Assembly: GCA_021030905.1 (NCBI GenBank)
Contig: JAGFMI010000003.1
Span: 2,418,001-2,482,000, forward strand
Reading direction: 5' to 3'
Length of the DNA: 64,000 nt
From: Pyrenula massariospora
Taxonomy: Eukaryota > Ascomycota > Eurotiomycetes > Pyrenulales > Pyrenulaceae
Position 1 is the stretch's first letter. Each line of letters begins with the position of its first letter. Of the stretch, positions 32,844 through 45,225 are shown one piece after another. A model generated the notes under the pieces. That model was given only the letters and a program-made list of their open reading frames with translations. It made no database searches and had not been told where the DNA came from. Both the position numbers and the translations under genes were made by a program.

Positions 32844-34313
32844 TTTCGGTCGGATGTATCTAGGAAGCCTGATCTCAGGGCTAATCGACCGTTAGTGCCA
32901 CCCCTCGAATAAATTCAGTCGATGCAACAGACTCAGACTCTCAAACAGGTCAGATAAACCGTCGATCTTAAGAAAGAGATACGGGACGAAGCACTGAGCT
33001 CCCTCAGAGGATGGAAAGTAGGATGTGTAGTATCATCGATTGGGAAAAAAGACGTTTATCGTATGTGGGGGCGCCACCACCTGCTGCGACAGCCACCGCA
33101 AGTAATCACCACGACCTCGGAAGTTCTAACTAGCTAGGAAACCCATTGAGCCACTTAAAGAGATGACAATGTCTATTAGATATGAAACCCGTATTTTTGA
33201 GGGCTGATTCGATTATACAAGTCTGGAATCGTAGATTTTGAGATTCAGTGGGGCACCTTCTTGCTTCACATGTATGGTCGGTATCTCTGCACGCAATTTT
33301 TTCGTGAAGATACATCGCTGAGGTTACCAAGCCACCTCCAGCTGATGCTAACAAATGCGGACTCGTGTAACGACAAGACTCCTCTACTGACTCAGTCCGC
33401 TTACTGATCCAGCTGCTCACTACTATGATTAAAAGGAAATAATTGTCTACTATTCTGATGTGGAAAATGTCATGGAAAGAGCACGACCCGAAAGAAAAGA
33501 GCTTTATTTCTAGCGATTCGTATCAGCACATGCACTTGTGAAGCAGAGCGAAGATATCCACCTAGATTCCACACTTACCTATGGACCTTGGTGATTGTAC
33601 ATCTATACTAAATCTATCTAGAGAATAATGAGAACGAGCAAAGGGAAAGGGAGTTTGGAAACGAACGAACATCATACCATTCTCTTTAAGACTCTCCGCT
33701 CCCTTCGACACGACTATTTCAGACTCTTATTCTTACTCAGTACTAATAGCGATGAGGATATCCACCCCATGTCCATATTGTAGTATAGCGAGGGAGCATG
33801 GGTTAGCGTTGCACAAGTACAGACACCGACACAGGTTTTGCAGACCGGTACAGTGTTTCCCAATTGAGGGTTTCTCGCTAGATGCTGTTAGGACTATAAG
33901 TAAGCTTAATGCAAAGCTTTGTGCCGGAGATAATTATAAAAATTTGGTATGAGACTAAGTCCTAGCTATATGACCCCTTACAAGGTGCAGTGAATCCCGG
34001 TATCAGAAGGTATAGCACTTATTGTGATAGAGAGAGTCTTCGTCTATAGCACCACAACAACGGCTAAGAGAGAAACGAGCGAAATCAGAAAGCCTCTACC
34101 TTCATTGATTTCTACTTGTAGCGAGTGTTAGAATTTACAAGCACAGCCACCTACCTTAGTTATTTGAGATTGGGGGGTAAGCCCCCAATCTCAAGGAGAA
34201 TCAACGAGTTCAATTCTTAATAATTTTAACAGCGAGTGGATGGTTTCTAAAACAGAATTCTACGTGCTTATAAAGGCATTCTATCTGTCCCAAGCCCCCA
34301 ACCAGCTTGACAT
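32844..34313. other. long intergenic
   Basis: No convincing gene; frames at 33130-33420 and 33752-33952 lack support. It contains the hairpin at 34164-34194. Confidence 0.4.
34164..34194. repeat. perfect 13-bp inverted repeat (hairpin)
   Basis: TTGAGATTGGGGG is followed by the loop GTAAG and the exact reverse complement CCCCCAATCTCAA. It lies 120 bases beyond the 3' end of the minus-strand ribonuclease gene, so it could form in a 3' UTR or be the relic of a small palindrome. Confidence 0.6.
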
Positions 34314-34864
34314 TTAATCCTCCACCGGACACAAGGCAAACTCACCCGCCGGCGCATCATCATGGGTCATCACACCGCAATACGCGCCATTGTCTGTCGG
34401 GTTCGTGTCCGGGTTGGATGTGTAGATATAAAACACCACCCGGTCGGCGCCAGGGTCGCCGCCGCCATAGATGCTGTCGCCGTGCAGAAGGGGAAACTCA
34501 TACAGCGTCTTACCCTTACATGCCGAGGAGAATGCTAGCTTGCGGTTGTTGCCGAAGACGTGAGGATAGCCGCCTGAATTAGAAGGGGGGAACGAGGTTA
34601 GTGGGGAGGTGGGATAGCATTGCGGTATAAGATAGACATACCCGGTTGGGGTTCAATGGTTGGTGTGGTGGAGATGCCTCGCTGGATAGCCTTTTCGACT
34701 TGGGGGCGGCTGTAGCGGTAACCTGGGCAAGCTACGAATTGGTCGCTGGGGGGAAGATTGTCAACGGTCCGCTTGCTTAGAGCACCAGGGGTTGCTGGGA
34801 CAGCAGAGGAGGTCTGCATAAGGGCAAGGCCCAAGGTCAGGAGAGTGGAAAGTGAGAGTTGCAT
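34314..34864 (-). CDS. secreted guanyl-specific ribonuclease, T1/N1 family
   Basis: T1-type enzymes cut RNA after guanosine outside the cell. Two exons fit (34864-34642, 34573-34314; intron with GTATGT donor and AATTCAG acceptor), giving about 160 residues. The signal peptide is MQLSLSTLLTLGLALMQTSS, followed by a short pro-region with a possible KR cleavage site (ALSKR). The active-site residues are in the family order: GGYPHVFGN (His), TLYEFPLL (Glu), GADRVVFYIYTS (Arg) and NGAYCGVMTHDD (His). Four Cys could form the two usual disulfides. The mature part is a little longer than Aspergillus RNase T1. All catalytic positions are kept. It could be nutritional, a virulence effector or an antimicrobial ribotoxin-like protein; the sequence does not decide. 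Confidence 0.88.
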
Positions 34865-36646
34865 GGCGGGTGGAAGTTTCGAGACGAAGGATATAGCAGC
34901 TGGACTAGTGGTGGCTTGAGATGGTAGATAGAGGCGTGGTGTAGAGGTAGAGAAAGTAGACGGCTGGAAGGTGTCAATTTATACCTTTTCGACAAACTTT
35001 TGACGGATACGGTAGCTATTATAGAAACGTTGATGACCAACGTTGTTGCTGCCTTCTGAGCTGATAAGAAGAATTTCATTGGGACTCGATGACGACTTCA
35101 CAATGAAACGACGGCCTACTGTATCCATTTAGATGGCCAACTCGACGCATGTACGCTCCGGCTTATACACCGCAGCACGTTGGTCTTCTAACACTAGGAA
35201 AAACGTAGCGTTAGCTAGTTCTAATAAAGCAACCGCGATGATTAGCAACTTAATCGACAATTGCTTGACACGGTGACATCTTTGGCTTATCAGCCTTTTA
35301 GGGTGCGTCTCAGAGCACCTGGCAGACCGCGTCTCAAAGTGCCTCACCAACTCCGTAACATGCTGCGAGTCTCTGTGAGCAAGGCACAGTAAACGTTCGA
35401 CCCGGAGATCCTAGTGATGCTAAATGGAGATCATCAAGCTGAATCGGATTATTGCTCTTCTTGACTAGACCCTCCTGTGTAGTAGACATGTGTATTTTTG
35501 CATTCGCATGCCTTTGGTTTGTCACGCTCGTGAGTGAGTGGACGAATAAATTGTAGCGGTTGATGTCGTGATGCCTGGATTGAAAATTTCCCACGGAGGA
35601 TATCATTTTCTCGGGCCTTAAAAGAAGAAAATCTCGTTTTAGCGTCGTAGACTGACGCATCAACAGCCTCAGCCTTTGTTGTACTGTGTACATACAGTAC
35701 CTCAGATACTTAGCGAATGAGCATTCACTCTTTTAGTTCATCATCCGTCCATAATTGGCTAGGATGCAGGCTCTTCGGCGGCTCGGTCCCTCCGGTGCAG
35801 CCTGCTTGCCAATCTTTGCGACCCTTTGATCGCATGGTGCCCATATTGTTCGATGAGCGGATCATAATTACGTTCTGAAGTAGAATCTGCAACTTTAAGT
35901 TGGATGAAGGCACTATGGCTATACGTAGACAGGCCGGGAGCTGTGTTCACTGAAGCTGAGATTGATCCTGTTCAGATAGTGGGTGCGTAAATGAACCCGA
36001 CTCAGTTTTGGAACATCAATCATGGCCTGTTGTGATGAGAGGCGCAGCCATGAGATTTGTGTTGAATGTCAATCTAGCGCTAAAGCTTGGAGGATTAGTT
36101 AACATACAAGATGCGAATGATTTGCTGAATCAGAAGGCTGTGAAAGCCGGAAAATCGACAGTGGTGGTCGTACAAAGGAGGCTGTCGTCTTGCAAGGCAA
36201 CCGCATGTTTCAAGGCTAGCCTTGTTAGGCTTGGCATACTCAGCACGAATTCTTACATAGAATGCCTTGATGATATTCGACTTGAAAACCAAAGCATGTC
36301 TTTCGATGTGGTGCATGGAATTTACGGCGGTGTTTCATTAGTCAAACAAAACGCCTCGGCCGCACTCGTCAACTCAACATCCAACAACTGGCCATTGTCT
36401 TCATCCAGAGCTGTCACATGTCCATTGGACAGGTAGCTGCGGCTGTGCCTGTGCCAGCCGACTCATTATGTAGGGATCAATTATGACTGACAACCACTCT
36501 TGGTCTAGGTGAATTATGATGTTTACTTAACCCCAAACAACCACCCCATCTCAGTAAAGACCTCAAGATAAAGATGCCTGGAGCCGAGAGAAACTTGCCA
36601 TCAAAGGCCAGCACTCTTTCCACCTCCAACTTCCACCTCATCCAAA
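34865..36646. other. intergenic
   Basis: Frames at 35334-35693 (minus) and 36008-36436 (plus) have no domain features. A minus-strand run HVTALDEDNGQLLDVELTSA near 36400 looks coding-like but stops quickly and may be a relic. Confidence 0.3.
34975..34983 (-). promoter_or_regulatory. TATA-like box of the ribonuclease gene
   Basis: On the minus strand GGTATAAATTG lies about 115 bases before the ribonuclease ATG, a normal distance for a fungal gene with a leader. Confidence 0.4.
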
Positions 36647-37591
36647 ATGACAACTATTTTTGATGTCCCGGGCAGCAACCCCCCAAACCCCTTCTCTGCG
36701 CCCATCCAAGCCTTTCTCACCTCTGTCAACCTGTCTTCAGCACCAGGGTTAGCGCTCGACGAGACCGCCGCGTATTTAGTCACCACCGTCACCACCTCTT
36801 CCGACCCCGCCCATGCGCTCTGGGAGCTCTGGGACGCCTTCTTCACCGCCGTTACCATCTCTTCTACCTCCCACATCCCTCACCTCGCCCTCCTCGACGC
36901 CCTCCACGCACAGCCATCCACGCAGCCCAACAACATACCCTCAGGGTCCGACGCGGAGCGACAACTTCGCAGCTATACTCAGACCGATGGAAGGCTACAC
37001 TGGTCGGTGCTGCCACGCTTCAGCGCACAGTGGCGCGACGTGCATGACATCCTGGAAGCATGGCGCGACTGGGATGGTGTGCGTGCCTCGGGTGCGGGAG
37101 ACAACTCCACTGCCAGTACGTCAAGCAGTAGCGGCGACGGGTACTATCTCCGTTTCTGTGTCTTCTCGGCCGCGCTGCTGAAGGCGACCAAAGGGAAAGG
37201 CGAGGTGCATCCTGTGTGGGTCTTCTATGCGTGCCGCGATGTGCTGGAGCGCGAAGGCCCCCCGCCTCACCAGCCAAAAGCGCATAGAATGCCGCCGGAG
37301 CAGGTGTGGGCGCTGGATGTCCGGGTAGCAGCGACGTGGATGCGGGATGGAGGCCGGGCGCTGTGGGAGACGGACCACGAGGAGCTGCGGCGGCACTGGG
37401 CGGCAGCGTTAGATGATAAGACGGAACTGTGGCCGAGAGAGGACGGGCTGACGCGGGAACGATGGCGATTATGGGGGGAGAGACTGCAGGCTTTAAGGAC
37501 AGAGGAGAAGAACTTGGACGAGGAAACGAGGGCGGTGGTTACAGAGGCTGCTGAAGTGGTTAGGGGTCTTCTGGAAGAAAAATCGACCTGA
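36647..37591 (+). CDS. DUF3632-like protein
   Basis: A single exon of about 314 residues from the ATG at 36647, with GC-rich coding unlike its AT-richer flanks. The family is fungal and of unknown function. Supporting text includes WELWDAFFTAVTISSTSHIP, LPRFSAQWRDVHDILEAWRD, YLRFCVFSAALLKATKGKGE and WVFYACRDVLEREG, then a helical C-terminus rich in Glu/Arg (EEKNLDEETRAVVTEAAEVV). No signal peptide or membrane helix. The family name rests on memory of these tryptophan motifs and should be read as probable. It stands alone, with more than 2 kb of empty DNA after it. Confidence 0.75.
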   Translation: MTTIFDVPGSNPPNPFSAPIQAFLTSVNLSSAPGLALDETAAYLVTTVTTSSDPAHALWELWDAFFTAVTISSTSHIPHLALLDALHAQPSTQPNNIPSGSDAERQLRSYTQTDGRLHWSVLPRFSAQWRDVHDILEAWRDWDGVRASGAGDNSTASTSSSSGDGYYLRFCVFSAALLKATKGKGEVHPVWVFYACRDVLEREGPPPHQPKAHRMPPEQVWALDVRVAATWMRDGGRALWETDHEELRRHWAAALDDKTELWPREDGLTRERWRLWGERLQALRTEEKNLDEETRAVVTEAAEVVRGLLEEKST

Positions 37592-40186
37592 GCGTTTGAG
37601 CCCCTTGCTGTGTCAACATCTCAACCGTAGCCGCGCGCTCTCATTTCGCTGACTCTTACGATTCTTTCATAGTCACCTCCGACGGCATGTAACAGTACTG
37701 ATACCGATGTATACCTCAGCGCACTTCGCCATTTGCTTGACAGCATTGGGTCTCATCTGCATCTTGCTAAGTGTTACTCATCTAATTCGAATCAAAACTG
37801 TCTTGATATAGTCATATCCTAATTACGCTTGTTACCTGGACAATTAAAGAAGTAGAGCGTGGAACTTTCAGCCATATCCCAAAAGCTTACCATGATCCTT
37901 TTGAGAACCTTGATAGGTGACTCCGACTTCTGACTTATATTGGTGGGACTAGAGCCTAAGAATCCGAGCTTGATGTGTTACACAGAAATGGTCTTGAATG
38001 GCTGTTTAGGAGCTACCTTTACTTTAGTTACTGCAACTGAAGCTTAGCAATTTTTTCCTGGCAATATCTGGCCATGTCTTATCTACGTGCATTTAACGTG
38101 GATGCAAAGTGAGCAAGGTATTGCTGTGCTACTATGGGAAGAGTCTACGAGAGAAGAAAATTACCTTGGCTATGCTCAAGAGGTATGTGACTACCGCCAG
38201 TCTTTCGTCAAAACCAAAAAATATCTATGTTCATCCTCATGCTATCACAGAGACCACGGAAGAAGATCTGGAGCCTATCTTGTACGCTGGGTTAACGGTC
38301 CACACGTTCGAGTAAAGATGACCTCTGGAGTCACGTAATGATTGATGTGAATTCGACCTATCTCCCATGGCTTACCGTCCTCAGTGGATGCAGTGGCCTC
38401 AAAATGTTTCATTGGCTTCGCTGACCCTCACTGACCCGCAAATTCCCTGATCTACCGAGTGATGCCGACTATTCTTCTTTTCGGGGGTAATAATTGGCTT
38501 GACAGTCTCCCTATTGAAGGTGTTTGCATGCCTCGAAGTACTTAATTTTGCACCACGCCTGGCCAATCGCAAGGCTAACCTGTACACCACCATCCTTGAG
38601 ATAGGAATTTGCCGCCTCCCACACATTGGCCCAGAAACCTCGTCTCTGCCGGAGATGCTAGAGTAACGTAGCATGTCTCAGCCGCTCGACCGTCACCTAT
38701 GTCTGTCTATAGGAGGATCAAGGACATCCACGCTCCTGTAACTGCTTGCAATGATCGTGCAGCAAAGGTTGCATGCACTGGGCAGATTGGGCAGCTCTTC
38801 AGCCTCTCCGGCCCCCACGCGCCCATCAAGTCAGACCCTGCAAGAGCTCGGCACCTGTACCCAAGCGTGGAAAAAATTTGCAAGCATCTATCAGTGTGCA
38901 AACCTCCATCTCTTGCTACGTGCGTGTCGATGATTTCTTGTTCGAATATTTTGGTTCTTGCGAGTTACAGGTCATATCTCGGTGTTGGCCAAAGAGCCTG
39001 CCTACCTCCGAGCCTGGGTTTGAGCATTCGTGGCCGGCCCTTCACCGGATGCTCGGCCATGAATTCTGCGAGCCAGGCTCTCCCACCTTTGTCGTTGATC
39101 TTGCTCCGGGCAAGTATTGATTCTGGGGGGGTTGGTAAGCTTCTTACGCGCGCAGACCAGCCAACGCAGGTTTCAGCTGATCGCGGACCACAGCACTCGC
39201 CCATGGGTCGGAAATGACAGAAGGCGTCCGCAGCTGAGGCTGAATGCCTGTGGATGCATTGAATATGCTACGTGAGGGCCGAAGTTTCAGTGCCGCTGTT
39301 ACTCTTCCCCGGGTGTCTAGGCTGCGCCTTGGCCTTGTGTGAGCAAAGATTCGCAATTGGTACGGGATTCACGTACCAATCAGATAGTCGACATCACTGG
39401 TTGATCATCCAACTTCCTGCATCCTAGGATTATAAAGGCCCCACTATCACAAACAATGCTGAAATATCTCGCTCCGATCTTTCTTTCTACCTTGGATGTC
39501 TTTCTTGTCGAACCCTTCGACGTTGCAAAGAGTCACCTCCAAGTCACGCGTCGTAGTTATGCTGCTGACACCCGTCCATGGTTTGTGTGTTAGTCCTTGG
39601 GCTTTGTTCCGACGCTAAGCCAGAGCATTCGGGGCGCATCTTCATCAATTCCAGCCCTGTTAGCCCCCAAAACATGAATACATTGCAAGAGCACCGTAGC
39701 ATGCATTGCTAGATGCGGTTCGATAGATTTCGAAGCCAGCCGAAGGATAGCTAACACAAGACAACCAAGACGATGTTGCGACTAGCGTTGACCAACTTAC
39801 TATTGCGTCAAGCCATTACATCTATTCGTCCCGATGATTCTTCCATTCTCGAGAAACGAAATTTAGTACCGTGTAGATCGCATTTGGACCTCACATGTAC
39901 GATGGCTTATGCATCCTGCAAGGCGCCATATTTGCCTTGGTTCGTGCAGGTTCGTTGATGTATCCAAGGACATTCGTGGCCAGAGATCTTTCCTAAAATT
40001 TCTATTATTGTGAATCTTTTTCGGCCCCCTTTGGACCAGCTTCATCGGAGAAGATAAAGGCTGCGCGTTCTGGTGGATGCTAGACAATATGAAAAGACCC
40101 TGAGCCTAAGTTGGTTTGGTTTCCAACACCATCTTGAGCGGTCACCCTTACTGAGAAAGCATCTACCATTTCGGACCAGGACGAAA
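37592..40186. other. long intergenic with weak small frames
   Basis: TATAAAGG at 39431 is followed at 39456 by a 44-codon frame with a hydrophobic start (LKYLAPIFLSTLDVFLV), and at 39773 by a 61-codon frame. Either could be a small secreted peptide or an exon, but no joins are convincing. Other frames (38699-39217) are noise. Confidence 0.3.
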
Positions 40187-42634
40187 ATGTCGGAAACGCA
40201 AACCGATATTAACTACCCTGTTTACCTGGGAGTCTGGACAAATTGGTCCCATGGAAGAATTAAGGGGTCGACAATAACTTTAACTCACCGCAACGGCGCA
40301 TTACTCACAGCGTTTCTGGCCGTCTTTATTACGTTTGCGGGCTCCAGACTCTGGCGTATCATATGCTTCATCCTGCATAGCTTATTACTATCCAAATCGG
40401 ATACTCCTCAAGACGGTCTTCATCATCAACGTCAAGCTATTTTACGTAATGCTAGCGACGAGAAGAGCAGCTTTCTAAACTTTCTCCAAATCCTACGAGC
40501 GTGGCGTCGCAGAACTCACAAACCATTCAGACGAATAGGACCTGTCATGGGAACTGCTTTACTTATCTCTATCGCTTTCCCGCTCGGGAGTATCTTCTCA
40601 TCGAGGATTAGTTCAGCGATGGGGAACGAAGTCCTAATTTCAAGTCCAAATTGTGGTGTACCGGGCTACGTTGGCGTCGCCAATGTAGATATTACCGAGC
40701 TTGTAGAAGTTTTCAGCCCATGGCTATCGGAGCGCATGTCGGTCTATGCCAATTATGCTCAAAGATGCTATTCATACTCTACAAAGACGGACATTACGAG
40801 TAAAGATAGCTGTTTACCATATCTCAAAAGGAAGCTTTCCAGCACAGTTGATCGTAACGCCACTTGTCCATTCGAAGAGAAGATTTGTCGAAATAAGTAC
40901 AATAATATCAAAATTGACACAGGATATATTGACTCCCAGTCAGATCTTGGAATCAACACTCCCGCTGATTTTCGGTTTAAATTTCGAAAAACTTTGCAGT
41001 GCGCACCCTTGGAAACTAAAGAGTATCGGAGTACAGCATATTATTCCCAGGACAAGCCTTATGTACGCTATTTCTATGGAACTCGTGGATCAAGCCTACA
41101 TCCTCTTGGATTGACCAATTTCACTTACGAGGTCGATCAATTATCGGCTGAGGAACTGTTCTGGCGTCATTACAATTATCCGAATGCCGAATATCGGATC
41201 GAGTAAGTCCTCTTGCGGGGGGTCCTTTGAATCAATCTGCATATTGTCCATACTAACGTCTATCAGTACGGAGTATTGTTACTTTTATAACGGAACTTGT
41301 GACAGTCAATCAACGACATTCAATCCAATCAAAGAACTTGCGCAAACTGACAGCGACGTAACCTTAGTCTTCTTGTCGGCAAATGGTATACACTTTACGG
41401 AATCCGTAGACGATGAATGGTATGCGGCTCACCAGACTACCAATCATAGCCTTGCGGTCATTGGGGTTCAAGGAACCGAAAACTTTTATCTGTCGGACGA
41501 GCCTGCCTCCGTTCTAGGGTGCAAGGAGCAATATCAGATGTGTGATTCAACTGGTCGATCCTGCTCTCCACCTTCTGGTTTGACGCCACTGACTTTCGAG
41601 TATCAGACGCCAACCGCAAAAAGAGAAATTGCATTTGCAAAGAGTTTTGACCTAACTGGGCTTAAGGATATATTACAAGATCTTCGATCATTTGCTTTAA
41701 CAGCTAGATTCAGCTTATCTCAGAGTGTTCAGGCTCCGTTACCAGTTGATCAATGGCAGCAGGAGGTTGAGAACTGGCATAACATTATTCTAACTGGCTT
41801 TCAAGCTTCAGCTGTTGACAATGCTGTAGGCCCGGGGGACTCTAGAATGCTGAACCATTTTTGGATAAAACCAAATGATGATGTTCAGAGATATCTTTGC
41901 AGAAATCAGGTGAGCAGCCACGACTCTATTTTACATGAAGGTTACTTATTGACTACCTTGGCTCACAATATTGATGCTTTACTATATCACTCATTCGGTG
42001 ACTGACTAATAAGTAGAAAATAATCTCCACTGCGTATACAAATTTCTCAACGATGTGGCTTAGCATAACCCTTATTTTAGGCATGTTAATCATTCTTTTT
42101 GAGCTGTCACTGGAGACGATCATTATTTGGCTCGAGCGTCGTGGAATCTTGAAAATTTCGACCGCAGAATGGTTTGGGAATAGTACACTTCAGCTTCAGC
42201 GAATGGCTCATGAAGAGCTTGGACTAGGAGACTGGCAAGGTCGCGGAGGCAAAGCTATCCCAGTCACGTGCAAGGGTCAGCTTTTAGGGGTATTTATTGC
42301 GACAGACCGAGGAGACCATCTGAGGCTTGAAAATCCAAATACTCTTACTCAGAAGCCTGCAAATACTGCAAACGCCAATAAGTCGAGTGATCAGGAGATT
42401 GCAACCGATGAAAGCAAGACGGCCAACGAAAGCTCAAACAGCGCTCCGTCGAAAGAAGGAGGATATAGCACAAACAGCAGTTCTCAGGACGATATCAATC
42501 AGAGCCCGACTGCCACCTCACCAGACGAAAACCATAACAAAATTAACAAAGTTCTCATCGAGCACCGTAACGATGACAAACATGAAATTAGTGTCACTAG
42601 TCCTGCAGCTTCCTGCTCAGGGAACGACAGATAA
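40187..42634 (+). CDS. large fungal membrane protein of unknown function
   Basis: Three exons fit (40187-41202, 41267-41909, 42017-42634; intron 1 has a perfect TACTAAC branch), giving about 758 residues. The start MSETQTDINYPVYLGVWTNW is preferred to an in-frame upstream codon. Membrane helices: GALLTAFLAVFITFAGSRLW (about 40-60), IGPVMGTALLISIAFPLGSIF (about 160) and LSITLILGMLIILFELSLE (after the second intron). Between helices 2 and 3 lies a domain of about 380 residues rich in Cys and N-glycosylation sites, probably extracellular. The C-terminus is an acidic Ser/Asn/Glu tail, probably cytoplasmic. This layout recurs in many ascomycete hypothetical proteins without a known role; a surface receptor or recognition molecule is possible but unproven. 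Confidence 0.82.
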
Positions 42635-44439
42635 GTCTCTGATACATAAGATGAAGAGGAGGGACATGGACTACATTGTCACAATCGGAGAATCAACACT
42701 CCTTACGTCTCTGCAAGAATTGTACTCGGCCTTCTGGTGCATAGGAGAAGCAACGAGTCAGGCGCAAAATAAAATGCACTCCTTCCGAAATCTCATGGCT
42801 GTGAGCCAATCCTTCGCCAAGCACGGCCAAAAGCGATTGATCTCGACTTTCCTTTTTTTCTGAGCCCTCATGCCGCTTCATGTCAGATAATTTGGGACGC
42901 AGCTGGACATTTCACTGATAGCCCCGAGGGCTACATTCCTTATCTACTTCTTCTCAGCCTTGAACTCGTACATAAAGCACCCGCTCAACTGCTTCTACCC
43001 ATCGTTCCACTGCTATGCCTCTTATGATCATCGATTAGCAGGTGCCGGTGATTATTAGACCTAAGTCGCTTCGCGTGCGGTGTCTTAGTAACGTAAACCC
43101 CTATCTCTCCCTTCCGAAGGCTCGCACATGTAGCCCACGTTCCACTACAAAATGTACTAGTACGGCATATTGTGGAGTTTCCTGTAAAATCCCCCGAACG
43201 TACGTGCAGGGTTCCACACTAGGGGCAACCCATGGATTTTCAGTCTTTCATAGTCCAGTCTGTTCCTCCCAGGAACATCCGTGGATTTTGGGAGCCCGAT
43301 CACCAGTTCGAGTCACGTGCTTGGTCGCGCTCACGGTACAGTAGGATAGGATAGGGGCAAAATCTTGTGGCACCACTTTACGCCCGTGCACGCCCTGATA
43401 TCTCGTCCTACGCGCAATTTCCTATGATTATCCATGTGCTATTAGCGGCTTATTGGGGCTTGGCGGTCCCCCTTGCGTACATGAGAATCACGAAAGCTGT
43501 GAGGAAACGTAGACAAACCGCGATGAAATTCTGCTCTTGATCGCACTTATCGTTCTGACAACTTTGATATGGATGTCTCACATTTCGATTTAGACACTAG
43601 AGCTTGTTGTAGGCTGCCACGTGGCTGCGATCTGAAGCTTGGGCGGAATATTGTTGTTCCAAGTCTCCACAGCAATCGCGTTCAAAAAATCCTGGCCCCT
43701 TTTTTGCAACCCTCAATCTGATCCAGCCGCCTGTCATTTCGAAATGCCCATGAAACCACCCATACGAAGAGATCATTCATCTGTCTTCAAGAAGAAATCG
43801 AACGCTACTCGAATGCTTCTCGAAACACCTTCGAACCTTCCCCGTGACCCCAAACAATAAGGGTGCCTACAACGGCAGTTGGCTGTCCTAAGTCTGCAAA
43901 ATCTCCGATTGGTTTCGTCGTGTTGACATGGATCAATGGCTGTTCGATTCAAGTCTTCGCTAGTCTGTGCCACCCGTGCCTATCCGAGCAAAGAAGATTG
44001 CAGAGCCAATATAGGAGTATAAGAACAATAGCTTTTCTTTCTCTTCCACCGCAAGAATGTAGACCTTGCCAGGCATCTCCTGTCTATTTTTACAGCCGAT
44101 TGCGTCCTTACATAGCTGCTGCAATCTTCAAGATGCATTCGCTCCTTTTTTTATTCTTGTCCGCAATGAAGATTTTCCAAGCAGTGACTTTTCTCTTCTT
44201 GATTTTTATTGTTATTTTCTTACTAGCTTATAAACTTTTTATTATCGGAAAGGTAGTAATTAATACTCCTATCTCTACACTATAGCGCCGCCTTCGCGGA
44301 CGACCATCACGATACAAAACAACGTTACTAGCGACCACACCACGGCAAACTTAAAGAGCTAGACAACGATTTCTGCCGTTTCCAGCGGTATATACCGCCC
44401 TTTTTGTAAAATGTTGTCACCGGTAATGGGATGGTATGG
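42635..44439. other. gene-poor stretch
   Basis: No supported gene. A short hydrophobic frame (44140-44285, FLFLIFIVIFLLAYKLFIIG) could encode a membrane peptide but lacks support. Confidence 0.3.
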
Positions 44440-44662
44440 GGCAGCAGGTATCGATCTAGATATATTTCAAGTTATGCGCCAGAGTTTGATGGCAGGTCTA
44501 CTGAACCTTCGCATAGCCAGCACTCTTAGTAATTCCGACTTGCTCAAATTCTTGCAGGGTTACCTCTTCGTACCCCCAGATATGGGACAGGATCGCATAG
44601 GGAGGCACTTTCTTTCCGAAGAAATTCTCGAGCTTGACAGTGTGGGCATTGATAAGGCGCAT
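44440..44662 (-). pseudogene. broken HET-domain gene fragment
   Basis: On the minus strand from 44662 the text reads MRLINAHTVKLENFFGKKVP, then YAILSHIWGYEEVTLQEFEQ, ending around IDTCC. This is the first 75 or so residues of a HET domain, clearly related to the intact gene at 31059-32843, which starts MRLINTHSVQLEDF. It is interrupted about twice, and the rest of the gene is absent. It is a fossil of a once larger HET repertoire. Confidence 0.75.
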
Positions 44663-45198
44663 CGTCAATCAATGGGAGAAGAAGCTTATATGTCCCCGCT
44701 ATTGATGCATAAACTTGGGTTCATTGAGTCCTAGTAACTGCTCGCTCGATCAGGTGTCTGTAAACATGTGAATGCTTGAGGTTAAGCTACACGAACCGGC
44801 TCCCGCGACTGGTCTCACGGGAATTCCAGCCTTGCTGTAATCGAATTTTGGGGCGCTGCAAGGCAAATTTAGGCAACACATCCTTACCATTTGATCAATT
44901 TGCAAAAAAGCAACGATTTTACGCTTGACTTATCGGAGGGCGCGGTTAGGGGTGACCACATGCGGGGGACTCGTTGCACATACCAAAACTTGTGCAAAAA
45001 TTATGTCATCATAGCGTCCACCGTCCTACATCCTATACCTCATCATCGTTTACAATATTCAGCCAATGACAATAAGTATAGAGAAATTTCCAAGGTACTC
45101 GCCTGCTTCTTTCACTTAAGTTTCAATTCTCAACACAAAATATTAATTTTCGCAAGAATTTTGACAGCCACCTAGTGGCACAGTTAGGCATGCCTAGA

Positions 45199-45225
45199 CG
45201 ATATGCGCAGGGAGAGCGCATATCG
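45199..45225. repeat. 10-bp perfect inverted repeat
   Basis: CGATATGCGC, a 7-base loop, then GCGCATATCG. No gene end lies close by, so its role is unclear. Confidence 0.45.

Noticed and set aside
36008-36436. 142-codon plus frame
   Set aside because: Composition and lack of motifs do not support it; a short coding-like run exists on the opposite strand instead.
38699-39217. 172-codon plus frame in the long intergenic stretch
   Set aside because: Several overlapping frames of similar length on both strands and no conserved motif; looks like chance openness.
43280-43330. Word CAGTTCGAGTCAC, like a tRNA T-loop
   Set aside because: No 5-bp T stem, acceptor stem or anticodon arm can be formed around it.
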